The notes beneath the pieces are model-generated. The model worked only from the letters and a program-made list of their open reading frames with translations, did not search any database and was not told where the DNA came from. Positions 11,907 through 23,534 of a stretch of 64,000 nt of DNA are shown here, in pieces. The DNA comes from Paramecium pentaurelia. Taxonomy: Eukaryota > Ciliophora > Oligohymenophorea > Peniculida > Parameciidae. Where the stretch lies: assembly GCA_905183005.1 (NCBI GenBank), contig CAJJDO010000133.1, positions 62,001-126,000 of the forward strand, read 5' to 3'. How positions within the stretch are numbered: the stretch's first letter is position 1; each line of letters begins with the position of its first letter. The translations under genes were made by a program, and so were the position numbers.

Positions 11907-12262
11907 TCAATTCTATAATTCAACTTCATTTGTGATTTCCCAACTTAAGTCACACATTGGACATGTACCTTATGTTCCACCTTAACTTTTGGTTTGAATC
12001 CATTTACGTATACAATGCTAATGTAAAGCATGACCACAATTTCCACTCTAAACAGCTATACATTTATTTTGATCTTCATTTTAATCATTAATCACTTCAC
12101 AATCAATACATGGTTCTGTCATTAACTTTTTACATGAACAACAATTTTAATTTAACTATGATTATCAATTATTCTTATTACTTATTCAGCTTTCCATCTC
12201 CAAACAGCAAATGCTTTAAATTCTTTAACATCTATTTAAGGGTACTATTAATCTGCTTACAT
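11907..12262 (-). CDS. RING-H2 protein of the Rbx1/APC11 family, 109 aa
   Basis: One 26-nt intron (12156-12181). The small protein begins acidic and then reads FAVWRWKAE, the tryptophan-containing strand by which Rbx1 and APC11 sit in the cullin. Next come CCSC, CIDC, the inserted zinc ligands, CGHALHQHCIRKW and CPMCDLSWE. The last ligand pair is CPMC followed by Trp, as in APC11 and Rbx2, rather than the CPLD of Rbx1. The protein recruits E2 enzymes to a cullin-type E3 ligase. The choice between an SCF-type and an APC/C subunit is open. The stop is 257 bp from the centrin start and the ATG lies 47 bp from the stop of the pseudokinase gene. Confidence 0.85.
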
Positions 12263-12309
12263 TAATAATTATTTTAATATTAATATAATAATGATAATAA
12301 TATACTTTT

Positions 12310-13437
12310 TCACATTAATTATCTTAATGATTTACTTTTATTTGTTTACAATTCTGGTATACTCTAAGAAATAGCATCATTTTCATCCATTTCTGAAGTT
12401 GATCTTTATACTCTCTAAAATTTTTAAAATCTTTTCTTTCTCTCTTCTGAATCTAAAGAAAATGAGAAATATGGATGTTCTAAAATCATAGAAATACTTA
12501 TATTTTTATCAGACATCATAATAAAAATAAGTTCCTATGCTAATTTAGGTGTCTATGCATTTTAAAGATATTTATAATTTAATTCTTGATCTTTTTCATT
12601 ATATTCTTTTGCAGTATACCTAAATAAAATCAAGATACTTAATACAAATGAAATAAAATTCGTCCACAATTCTTAATATCCTTATCATCTATTATATTGG
12701 AGTGTATGGCTTCAGAAAAATCAATAATTTTGATAAAATCTGATTTATAGATAATCTGACAAATATCGATTGTCGCATGAATGACGTAATGTTCATGTAA
12801 ATATTTCACAGCCTTAAGTAGTTGCTTCTATAAAACAAAAATATATACAAGTATTATTGCTCTACATTATAGATGACTCAACTTAGGATTTTAAATTATG
12901 AATTTTTGTAATGTTATTCCTCCAACAAATTCTGTTACAATATAATATTGATTTTTATATTGAAAGCATTCACGGTATGAAATTATTCCATGATGATTCA
13001 ATTATCTAACTATTGGAACCTCTTTTAACAACTGCTACTAGCTTAATACTTTCATGCTGCATAATTAAAGGGATATTTAATCTTATAACTTTGATGGGTC
13101 ATTAATATCGATTTATTTGTATAATTCGACAATATTATCAAAACATATGAGATTCCTACACAAGCTTCTCAATTATTCTAAATCTTTATTATTGGCTTTA
13201 AAAAACTTGATTATTTTATTGTACTCGATTCCAAAAGCTTGAAGCTTTAGGTTGTCCACATACCAGTGTAAAATATTTTCAAGTGTAAATTTATACTCAT
13301 ATTTAGGATGACTCTAATTTATATAAACATACAAACTTTACGTTATTGCCAATAGTCAGTTTGTCATTATATACTGTTACAATATAGTGAGTATTTAGAA
13401 TATAATGTAATCTTTCACATTTGAATTGAAGTATCAT
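12310..13437 (-). CDS. Pseudokinase of a ciliate protein-kinase family, 350 aa
   Basis: Introns at 13314-13341, 12828-12848 and 12620-12645 (28, 21, 26 nt). The first ~110 residues (YILNTHYIVTVYNDKLTIG, then FGIEY) match the N-terminal PH-like module that many Paramecium kinases carry, from memory. The kinase fold is traceable: a beta-3-like CSMKVL, a helix C with Glu, hinge YYIVTEFVGG, and helix YLHEHYVIH. However, there is no glycine loop, HRD-x-K-x-x-N reads HATIDICQ, and DFG reads DFS. The catalytic Asp and the metal-binding Asn are therefore missing. The frame is intact and ends RSTSEMDENDAIS plus a basic tail. A scaffold or regulatory pseudokinase is likely. The start overlaps the end of a broken frame upstream. 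Confidence 0.82.
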
Positions 13438-13918
13438 ATTTTTATTAAAAACTCACATAATTTTGATATATAAAATTAGTCTGAAATTTAATTATCTCAT
13501 CGATCTAATTCCATTAAATTGTAAATAAAAAATTCTAGAATTAACTATTCATAAAAACTCACACTTTAAAGTCATTTGTTGCTTTATCAGAAAATACTAG
13601 AAATAAATCAATACGATGAATATTTTATTTTTGATACTATTTATAAAAATATATTTTGATTAATTTTGCTATCACTTCAAATTGAATATACATAAAATCT
13701 AGAGTTAAAAATTTTAAAGTTTATTCATTTAATCCCTATAAGATTTTCGATTATTTAATATATTCTCAAGAAGTAGAAAGATAATCCTCTTAAAGTGCAT
13801 AAAGATTGCCATTAATATTATTTTGATAACATTGAAATTCTTGCTTATACTCTTATATTATACAAATGTAATTTATATAGTTGCGATCTTAGGTCATCTT
13901 CTTTGAATGAAATTCCAT
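13415..13918 (-). pseudogene. Unknown gene with an in-frame TGA
   Basis: A protein-like frame runs from ATG 13916-13918 (MEFHSKKMTQDRNYINYI) to ~residue 50. It is cut by TGA 13766-13768, then continues in the same frame (EYIKQSKILQGLNEQTLKFL, later RIDLFLVFSDKATNDF) over a plausible 30-nt intron (13535-13564) to TGA 13415-13417. Both sides of the TGA have balanced composition, so a single substitution or a read error is the simplest view. The 3' end overlaps the pseudokinase start by about 20 nt, which is unusual here, so the last exon may be wrong. No domain recognised. Confidence 0.4.
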
Positions 13919-14560
13919 TATAAAATGCTATACAACTTGTTCAAACAATTATCAAATGAAAACAAAGTAATAACAAGTTAGATCATGAATTTTTGATATA
14001 ATTGTTTAAGAAAAATTGGGCAGAAAACAATATGCTAGAGAACTATTGGATTGAAAAAATCGCCGTTTGTGTAATTACTGACGTGTTGAAGATTAGCACA
14101 AATAAATGGTAATAATGTAGTGTATATTTAAGCGATGTTAAAAATAAAAAAGTGTTTTGACTTTGATGGATACAAATATATATGGATATATATCTTGGTA
14201 ATTAAAATTGAGATTTATTATTATAACATATATAATTATTAAATTTACAACACTCTTAATGAATATAACATTATAATAGATGGTTTATTAACTGGCTTTT
14301 TAAATTTATCATTCTATTTTAGTATAGAAAATTAATAGAAAATTTTCATTAGCCTTAGATAACATTTATTTGAAAAGATGTAATCTTATTACATCTCTAA
14401 ATCCCTGTTAAAGCATCAAAAAGTAAGAATTTGAAAACTGGCCTTTTGATAAAACTCACTGTTCATTAAGTTGTTACTTTATTTCTGAAATTCAAACTCA
14501 GAAAAAGTACTTTTTTTCTTTTAAATTTTAATTAATCAAATTATAATTATTACACATTAA
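13919..14560. other. Gene-free stretch
   Basis: About 640 bp between two broken minus-strand genes. Only short open frames are present (for example MLENYWIEKIAVCVITDV on the plus strand at about 14029, 42 codons), none supported by a domain. Palindromes and poly-A/T runs are at background level. Confidence 0.4.
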
Positions 14561-15165
14561 TCATTTGTTCATATCTTTCAGAATCATCAATTAAAAAAAA
14601 AAGTAAAAAAACTATTAAGAAGAAGAATAATCTATAGGAATAATAAGCTTGGAATATATAAATTTGAATTATAAACTATTATTATCATTTATGATTTATT
14701 GATACTCAATTTTCTAAACCAAATTGCATATTTTGGATATTGTTGGTAATTTTAGAATATTTTTATCAGCATTAACTAGATCAACTTCATCATATATCCA
14801 ACCTTCGTAGAGACACCTCCTTATTTTTTAATTTCAAATTAGAGAGCAGGACAAAAAGTCAATTTTCTATCCTTCTAGGATAACAAGTAAATTTTTTATC
14901 CTTCTATTCCTCCAAGTACAGTCAATAATTGTATTATTTAACTGATTTCTTCAACTAAGCTTCACAATTATTAATATTTCATCATTCTTTTAAAATCAGT
15001 CATGCATGTTTAACTAGGATTCAAAACAAAATTAGCATCAAATGTAAAATCATATTCTCTATATTCCATGTATGTTTAATCTTCATCTATTTTCTTTCTT
15101 TTTGAATAAAATAATTTTGACCTGAAGATCTAAGACTTAGAGTTTAAAATTTAAGATGTAAACAT
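14561..15165 (-). pseudogene. Broken gene relic
   Basis: From ATG 15163-15165 the frame reads MFTSQILNSKSQIFRSK... then YDFTFDANFVLNPSQTCMTD up to TGA 14962-14964. It continues with SLVEEISQIIQLLTVLGG and KDRKLTFCPALQFEIKK. Past the A6 tract it needs a one-base shift to continue as CLYEGWIYDEVDLVNADKNI to TGA 14561-14563. A nonsense codon plus a frameshift in otherwise protein-like sequence points to a decaying copy, for instance a paralogue left from a whole-genome duplication. The family was not recognised. Read errors could explain one break but less easily both. Confidence 0.4.
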
Positions 15166-15449
15166 AAGTCTTAACCATAATCTCTAAGAATCATTATTGC
15201 TTTATGATTAATTTATATCTATAATTAAAGTTTTTTAGAATAATACGTCACTCTCAATAATATAAAATATATCACATATATGATTAAATAATATGTATAA
15301 ATATTATTATATAAATATAAATTATATTAAAATTTTAAGTAGAATCTTCTTTTGATGACTTGATATTAACAATTTTTCCTCATGTATTCAAAATTTATAT
15401 TTAAAACCTTCAAAATTCGATTCCATACTTTAATTATTTAATTAATAGG
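15166..15449. other. Spacer before the large membrane-protein gene
   Basis: AT-rich spacer of 284 bp between a relic on the minus strand and the plus-strand gene at 15450. It presumably carries the promoter; no motif recognised. Confidence 0.4.
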
Positions 15450-18400
15450 ATGAATTCAGTATTAATCCTTTGGACATATATGATCACCCTAGCACACTCA
15501 TGCTCTTATCTTTATAACAATACAATATTCCTAACTGGAACCTTATAAGAAGTGATTAATGTTCCTCTTTCCTCTATCTTTCATTATGATAACTATGAAA
15601 GACTTACCTTAGAACAAAACAATAAATTCTTAACAATAGCAGCTCCTCTATAAAAATATTCAGAAACCATTTTTGGAAATCTAAAAAATGCAAAAACAAT
15701 TCTTATAAACTCAAAAAAAATACAAAAAGTAGTGATCCAATTAATCATTTAACAATTTTAGTAGTCGAAGATGGAATTTACTATACAGGATCAAATGATG
15801 GAATTTATTAAATCTTGCCTGATATTTAATAGTTATAGGCTTTATAAACAAAAAACTAATCGATCTGTCAAGATATAGTGTTTATTGATAAACTAATTGT
15901 TGTAGAATGTAATGAAGAAAAATAAAATAATTATCTACTTGTGATGGATTCAAATAAGACAATATATCTAGATGTCCAAAATTCAACCTCGTAGTTCATA
16001 AAACTGGATTAAATTGACAATTATATGTACAGAGCAACCTAAAAAGAAATTTAAATATATATCGAAGAAGAAAATAATTTAAAATTTATAAATTCTTTAG
16101 ATTAAGAAACTTTAATACAACTCATTTATTAAGACCCTATTATAATTAAAGACTTTCAAGTTCATACAAATGGATAGCTTAGCATAATGATTGATACTAA
16201 TAGAATTGTCATTATTGAATTTTAAAATAATTAATGGAAATTAGTTAAATAAATATTGTTTCCTCTTTCATTTAATATTTAGGGGTATGACTATAATATT
16301 TACACCTAAACTTATGCAGCTATTTCAAAAAACTAAATCATATATAAAAATCAAACCATGTAGTAAGAGCAAATAGCAGAAATCTAAAATCAAGATTCTT
16401 AATATAAAATATATTTAAACAAAAATTATATACTCTTATTTGAAAATATGTATGTTAAGTTATTAAATGAAAAATTAACAAGTATATATAATTTACTTTT
16501 AGATCAAGATTAATATTTTATAATGACAAATCAGAATGCATAAGGTTTTTTAATAATCACTGATACTAAAATTTCTGCTTATGCAATAAATAATTGTTAT
16601 TTTTTACAATTATCTATAGATTCTCCTATTAAGGATGAATATTAAAAAGCCACTTTAATTTAAGAGGCTTACACAGGGCATTGTTAAATAACTATATTCT
16701 ATAAAACTGAAGATTTTTAGTGTCAAAAGATTTTATAATCATAATATTCTGAAGGTTTCATAGTAGGTGGCATAAATACAGATAGTAATGAAATCAAAAT
16801 AAATCCTATATTTTAAGGTCCAAACATACAATATTTAATTGAACCTAATAGTTTAATAGAAATTTAAATTTAAAAATATAGGCTTTCATATTATTAAGGT
16901 ATTTCTGATTCTCAAACTGGGGGCTTTCATAAATTTATTCAACGATATCAAGAATCAAGCTTTTATCTTATTTAAAAAGATATTGATAATTAAATCAAAT
17001 ATTATTCCTGTGAAGGTTATCTAGAAATAACTTGCTAATTCCTTTTTGAAGAAGGTAATTCAAAATAATTTTAGAATATATCTCTATGGTGGTCCAATAA
17101 TGAAGATTATATATTTTCGGCAATTTTTTAAAATAATACTGTTACAGTTTACTATAGATGTTTTTCTTAACCGGAAGAGAAAACTTTGACTACAATTATT
17201 TTAGAAAGTAATGTAAAATAGTTAATTTAAATTGGTTAACGTTTAGTCATATTAACAGAATTAAATATCTAGATATATGAAATATCAATTTCAGAAAAAG
17301 CTAAGCTAATAATTACTTTTGATTAAGTTGTAGAAAAAATCTACATGGTAGAAAATCAACCTTTTTACCTCTTCTTTGAAAAAGATAAAAACTTATATTT
17401 ATATGATATTGAATATAATTTTCAAACTCTTGTTTGGTATACTACTACTTAAAGTTAATATTAAGAGTCAAATTTAGCTATTTTTTAAAATCATTTTGTC
17501 AGAATATTTAAATCAATCGATGAAGATGAATATATTGTCACAGTCTTTAATTATGAAAATAAAAGGAATATCTATTTGGAGAAGCAAATATCAATAATTA
17601 ATTATTCTGATATTAATTTATCTGATCTTCTCTATTCATTTAAGAATAATCTATTTTATATTAAAGCATACAGTAAGTAATCTTCAAGTTATTTTGTTTT
17701 AGTCTATAAGGTTACATCAAATAGTTTGGATACATTATTTACTAAGATTAAAATAAAACCTAATGATAGATTTTCTATATATGAAGACTTCCTTTATGTT
17801 GGTCCAAAATATTATATTATTACAGGGGATCTATGCTATAAGGCCAAACTCTAAGAAGATTACACATAAATATCATATACAGAACAGATTCAATTAGATT
17901 TTGAAGTTACTAATGATTTATAAGATAAACTTGCTTAATCTATTTTTGTAAATAGTATAAACAGAGGTGAAATACTTATACAGTTAAGTAATAAAATCAA
18001 TCTAAAATATCATGAGCGTAATCAAACCATGATTTGTGTAGATTTTGGATATGATTGGTATACAGGTTAAACTTTTGATATTGATGTTTCCAGGAATTTA
18101 CAAAATATTGAATACAAGTCATCTCTAAAAAGGGAAAAGAACAATTTAGAATACAGTCAATAAACTTAAGAGCTTAATCAGAATTTATTAATTTAATTAA
18201 TATCGAATAAAGTTAGAATTATTAATAAAGAGGATTTTGTATTATAAGAATATAATTTCGATAAATATTATTAAATTACATCTATTTTACTAATAGATGG
18301 AGAAAGTATATATGTTTAAGTTAAATAAAGAGACAATATTTATTTAATGATTATTTAATATAGCAAAGATTCGTATTTATACAATTGTATATTATTACAA

Positions 18401-19474
18401 TACTAATTGCAATTTTAATCAAATATCAAAAAGGTATTTCTTCACTAAAACAATTTTTTTATATATGTTGGAAATTAGGTCTAAATTTATGATACAAATG
18501 GAAATAGTATCAATTTAAATTAATTTTAACTAATCTAAATTTTGCCATAGTATGAATAAATTAAGTAAATGGAATTTACACATTTAAAAGAGAATGTCTA
18601 TCAATTTATTTCAGTTGATAATTGGGGTAACCCTGAATTCTAAATGATAAAAATAAATGGAACATCAACAAAGTATTCCAATGTAGACTTTTAGATTTCA
18701 AAATTGATTTCTGAATAAAAAATAAATTTACAAGAAATTCAATTATCAGCTGGATTTGTTTTAAGAAAAAATGAGATTACTATAATCTTTAAAAATAGTG
18801 CATCTTACTCTTTTAATTATGAAATGGAGTGTTCATTATATGAATTATGCTTATTAGCTAAGTTTGAATTTAGTGGCTTATATTAATAATATTAAGGTTT
18901 CCAATTGTGTAACTTTTATTCTTATCAAAATATTCTCTTATTGACATATTATAACAAAGATTTTTATCGATTGTTTATATATGATATGCAAATAAAAAGC
19001 AATAATTCAAAACCTAATAATGCTATCAATAGCGTTTGGCTCTCTTCTATAGAGGAGATTTAAGCTTTCTCTTTTGTTTATTCTTTTAATGGTAAATTAC
19101 AACTATTAACTCCAGAATATAACCAATCAGGAATTTTATTACATTATTCACTATTAAGATCACATTAACTATGTATAAATAGCACTTATTATGAGGATAA
19201 TATTACTTTCTACTTATTTAATGTAGGTCCTATGGTAGCTCGATCCACTTATATGTAAGAGAGGGTGACAATAGAAGGGGATATTCCTCCTCCTCCTCCT
19301 CCTCCTCCTCCTCCTCCCACTCCTCCTAATCCTCCTGAAGATTAAGAAAGCTTTCCTATTTGGCTAATTATAGTAATAATTCTTGGTGGGCTTTTGATAG
19401 GAGCAGGATTATATATGTATTGCCGTCAAAAGGGAAAAAAAGAATAGGATAATAACCTATTGTTAGTTAATTGA
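15450..19474 (+). CDS. Very large ciliate type I membrane protein, about 1341 aa
   Basis: It starts with a secretion signal (MNSVLILWTYMITLAHSCSY). About 1230 lumenal or extracellular residues follow, rich in beta-strand-like stretches with scattered Cys and many N-glycosylation sequons. Next is a pure proline linker (eleven Pro, then TPPNPPED) at 19287-19340, a single transmembrane helix (WLIIVIILGGLLIGAGLYMY) and a short cytoplasmic tail ending LLLVN. No intron is needed. One base is missing at an A8 run (15713-15720): the N-terminal 90 codons and the remaining 1250 codons are both convincing but one frame apart. No known domain was recognised; WD or propeller-like repeats are possible. It could be a cell-surface or secretory-pathway receptor. 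Confidence 0.7.
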
Positions 19475-19856
19475 TTTATCATTAAATAATTAAAATACAT
19501 AATATTTAGCTATTAAATTTATATAAATTTAAACTATTTCTTTCACTTAATATCATTAGTCATGCTCCAAATAAAGCATTGTAGGTTTGAATCACAAGGG
19601 ATGTAATTAATTGAAGATAGGAATTTTTTAATTGAAATATATGAAATTTTTATAATTTATCAAATAGAAATAATCTAAATAGATATTTCTTAAAAACTTG
19701 AAAGAGATATAAAATTTTGAATAAAATTTATAATTTCAGTATTAATAAAGTCTTAATATAATGTTTAATTTTTTAATAAAAATATTTATTTTAAACTTAA
19801 ACACCTTATTAAATGATTTAAAAATAATATCTAATTAAATATAGTTATAATGAATT
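19475..19856. other. Convergent spacer
   Basis: Holds the 3' ends of the membrane-protein gene and the vWA gene. At 19592-19601 GGTTTGAATC resembles a tRNA B box, but no acceptor or D arm fits around it. Otherwise plain AT-rich DNA. Confidence 0.4.
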
Positions 19857-20687
19857 TCAAAAAATTTAGCAACAACAACTTTCTGATGTTTAATCAACTT
19901 ACCTTGATTAGTAAGAAGGTTTTCTTGGAGGTTGAGAAGGCTATTTAACCTTTTTAGTTGTTGGTTATTGATTAGCTGTTAAAACTTTTACTTCATCATT
20001 GAAAATAATCCCTAAGACTAGATCATTTTATCCTAGAATACCAAGAAAATTTTTGACAGCATAACAAACCTTATACCAATTATTTTTCATAGATCCAGAT
20101 ACATCAAGAGTGAAAAGTACAATATAGTTATTAATTTACATTGACACAACTGGTTCATAAGTTTATTATCTTAAAGCAATTCTAGCTTAATTGTTTGCAA
20201 TTATAAGTCCTTATTCTTAGATTCTAATACCAATCTACATTTAAATTTTTTAAAAGATTTCATTAATTTCATTACTGCTTATTGGATAATATGAAGCAGA
20301 TTTGCCACTACATCTTAAAATTGCTTACATTTCTTTTTAAACTGTAGTATTGTTCTCTACATTTACACCTATATAAAATGTTTAAAGTATATTTTATGGA
20401 AGTTCTTATTCAAGGTATTATTAATATCTAAGAAATTCTTATAAACTAATTTAAGATTTGTTATCTTCTCCATCTGTGAGAACTACATGAACGAATTAAA
20501 ATTTTTAATTTATTCCTTCTTTACAAAACAAAGCAAAAAGTTATAACATTAACTAATTTCCTTTGATAACTGCATCTCTAAATGCAGTAGCTCCATCACA
20601 AGTTACTCCAGGTAAAAGACTATTCAATCTAGATTGTCCAGCAGGTTCAAAACCTAATAAGCCTAATACAGCAGCAAGTTATATCAT
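19857..20687 (-). CDS. vWA-domain protein with C-terminal CaaX box, 276 aa
   Basis: Single exon. Two von Willebrand A segments are present. The first (LPGVTCDGATAFRDAV, then FVHVVLTDGEDN) holds the later MIDAS parts but lacks the opening DxSxS. The second opens with a perfect LFTLDVSGSMKNN and GILGQNDLVLGIIFNDEV, but the rest of its fold is cut short. The C-terminus is SESCCCQIF, a CaaX box with two extra cysteines, predicting prenylation plus palmitoylation and membrane anchoring. So the protein spans the end of one vWA and the start of the next. Either the 5' part was lost, or the two halves make one circularly permuted domain. Copine-like or Inter-alpha-like membrane signalling is conceivable but not shown. 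Confidence 0.72.
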
Positions 20688-21305
20688 AAAAAGATTAATT
20701 CTTATTTTTAAAAAAATATTCTATTTTTGCTAAATAAGGAAATAGAAAATATATTCTATTAATTAAATGATTTAAATTTTATATTACTTTTTATATTTAT
20801 AATAAAGTATAATTTCTCACTAAAAAATATAGAAATTGAATAGCCTTAAATGAAGATTATAACAAAATAATAAGTTTACATAAATTTTTAATGAATTTAA
20901 GAAAATTTTTAATTATGAGACTGAGCTGATTAAAAAGTTCCCAAAATTACTAAAAATGAGTATCTTACCATAAACACATATAGATTATTATTTAAGAAAT
21001 ATTAATAATTGAAGTATTAATGATTAAAAATTATTCGATAAAATAATATTTAAAAATAAATAATTTCCTTATAAATTAATAGTTTTAATCTAAAAATTGA
21101 ACAAGAGATTTATATTTAAACTCCTCTTTAATTTTTTTAGAGCAAGAATTATTCTACAAAAAAATAATATGAAAAAAGACTTTATTAATTTTAAATTTCT
21201 ACTTTTTTATAATTAAAATTGATTAATTTTTTATATTAATTTATAATAATTCAATTATTAATGAATTAATATATTCAGTTATTTATATTCTGAAAATTAT
21301 TATTT
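20688..21305. other. Divergent spacer
   Basis: 618 bp between the vWA gene and the F-BAR-like gene. A plus-strand frame at about 20860-21015 reads protein-like (FKKIFNYETELIKKFPKLL) but has no ATG and no upstream exon, so it may be a relic. No start of the missing first vWA half was found here. Confidence 0.35.
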
Positions 21306-22866
21306 ATGAGTTGGTATACAGAGATAGCTGATAATTTAGAATCTTATTAGAAAATTGTTAATGAAAAAATCAAATCAACCAAAGATTTTATTAGTTTATT
21401 GTAATCTATATTTCAATTAGAAGAATCCTATTCTAAAAGTCTTGAAACTATTGGTAGTTAACTTTGAATATTATAGGCCTATAGATTTCAAAATTAATAA
21501 ATGATAAAGATAGAACTACAGAATTATTCACAATTCTAAGAAGTTATTTACTTATTAAATCAGAATAAACTAAATGTTTTGCCATGTAATTGAATAATAC
21601 TTTAATATGTGAATAAAAAGAATATTTGATTAAGCAAGATAATTATTTAAAAGAGTTACTTTAATTTAATCTAACAAACAAGAAGGAATATTAATAAAAT
21701 TTCCAAACTCTAAATTAATTTACAATAGAGTATAAAAATGCAATAGAGGAAGAGAAATAATATTAATTAAATAGATTACAGAAGAAAAAATTGAGCATTG
21801 CTGTTAGTGAATTAAGTTTTCAAAATTTTATTACTATTTATAATTAATACATTGATGCCTGTTGTAAAGATGTTATTAATTTTTAATAAAATCTATAAAA
21901 TTTAGAGTTAGAAAGAAAAAACCTATTATAGGATTCACATATGAAGTTTATAATATTTGAGATTTCAGTAATAAGGAATTTATAATATGATTTAACAGGT
22001 ATTAGTTAAAAATTAGAATAATATCAACCAACTGATTTGAAATAATAATAATAGAAAAATATAATTATAGACAAAATTGACTTTGAAGTCATTAAGAGAG
22101 ATGTTTATTAATAACTTAATTTTAAACCAGATAGTCAAATATTGAATAAAGTGAAAAAACCAATTTTTGATCAAGTTAAATCTAAAGATTCAGATAATAA
22201 TGAATTTATTTCAGAAGAGAGTTTAAATTATTAAAAGATATTTCAAAATGTTCTGTTAAATAATAGTGTTACAGATGAAATAATTAAGAAATTGAGTGAA
22301 TTATTGGAAATAGCTTTGCCATATAATTATACTTAATGTTTGGAATAAGTACTTTAGAAGATGATATTTGAAAAATAATAGAAAACTATATCATAATACT
22401 AAGTCTCACATGAAGTATATCTTTCAATTTAAAAATTATTAATCACTTTACTTGATCATTGTAACAAATATTAAGATTATGCAACAGTTATTTTAGAGGC
22501 TTGTTTATTTGCTAAAAAAATATTTAAAAGAGTATACTTACCAACTGAAAATAAAGAGATTAAATTAAATGTTTTTGGTATTTAATAAATTAAATTTAAT
22601 AGAGGGTTTAATGAATCATGAAGTAATTTAAAATTCTTAAATATGGATTGATTAAGCAATGAATATGAAAAAGTAGCCTACTCATAAATTGTATATGTTT
22701 AAAGAAAATTGTAAATTGTTCTTGTATTTTAGATAATAAAAATTCTTAGATTAAGTATTAAGATGATGAATATATAAATGCTCTTTAATAAATTGGGTGT
22801 CAAAAATAGATAATAGAAAATATAAGAATCCTTTTAAATAAAGATAATTAAAATGTTTAAAACTGA
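21306..22866 (+). CDS. FCH/F-BAR-like coiled-coil protein, 496 aa
   Basis: Introns 21454-21476, 22578-22602 and 22711-22732 (23, 25, 22 nt). The N-terminus (WYTEIADNLESYQKIV, FISLLQSIFQLEESYSKSL) follows the FCH pattern, in which a helix is followed by an E-x-x-YxKxL phrase. About 200 residues of long amphipathic helix follow, fitting an F-BAR dimer that binds curved membrane. The C-terminal half (residues ~260-496) is helical with no SH3 domain and contains the LDHCNKYQDYATVILEACLF block. Likely role: membrane curvature in endocytosis or phagocytosis, inferred from fold only. The gene is divergent from the vWA gene and convergent with a tiny gene 73 bp beyond its stop. Confidence 0.68.
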
Positions 22867-22939
22867 TGTATTATTTAATTAAATTTTATAATAAGAATTA
22901 TATTTATAAGTAATAACATCATAAACTTTTCTTGAATAG

Positions 22940-23149
22940 TCAATTTACAATTTATTTCATATATCTATTTTTAATCTATTGAATATCATTTTAAATTTCT
23001 TTTAATGTAATGTTTTAATCATTTGGTAATAAATCTGAAAGTTTGACCTTAATATTTATTGTTTTATTTTCTTTCTCTTTTTACCTATATTACTCTTATT
23101 ATTATGTAATATTTTAAGTTTATGGTGTTAATATGGTTTGTATACTCAT
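22940..23149 (-). CDS. Small hydrophilic protein, 69 aa
   Basis: A frame from ATG 23147-23149 to TGA 22940-22942 encodes a Gln-rich N-terminus followed by NIKVKLSDLLPNDQN and a short amphipathic helix (LKEIQNDIQQIKNRYMKQ). The composition is clearly more protein-like than the other frames of this interval. No intron and no known domain. Confidence is limited because frames of 70 codons occur by chance when TGA is the only stop. Confidence 0.45.
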
Positions 23150-23534
23150 ATCTAAATTTGGTAAAAAGAGATAAGAGCTGAAAGATAAGCATTGTTGTAT
23201 CTCCATTAACAGATAGTTAAAATATTTATTAAAATAAAAAATCAATAATTATTAAAATTAAGAATAACTTTTGAGTCGAACTTTTCTAAAAGTAATTTAA
23301 TTTTAATTATTGAAATTCAAAATCTAAAAATCTTTTGTATATAGATAATTTAATAGATAGATATCTAAACAAATATAATTTATATATAAAATCAATCTGA
23401 TAATAAATATTAAATTTATCTGTTTAAATTAGAAATCCTAAATTAGAATATAGTCAGAATAAGAATAATAAAAATTTATTTTATAGTTTTTATAGTTATC
23501 TAATATTTATAGTAAAAAATAATAAATTTTATTA
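23150..23534. other. Divergent spacer before PTEN
   Basis: 385 bp of very AT-rich DNA between the starts of the small minus-strand gene and PTEN. Nothing recognised. Confidence 0.4.

Noticed and set aside
19580..19625. GGTTTGAATC resembling a tRNA B box with a nearby ATGCT...AGCAT stem
   Set aside because: No acceptor stem, no T-stem pairing and no D arm/A box fit; probably chance in AT-rich DNA.
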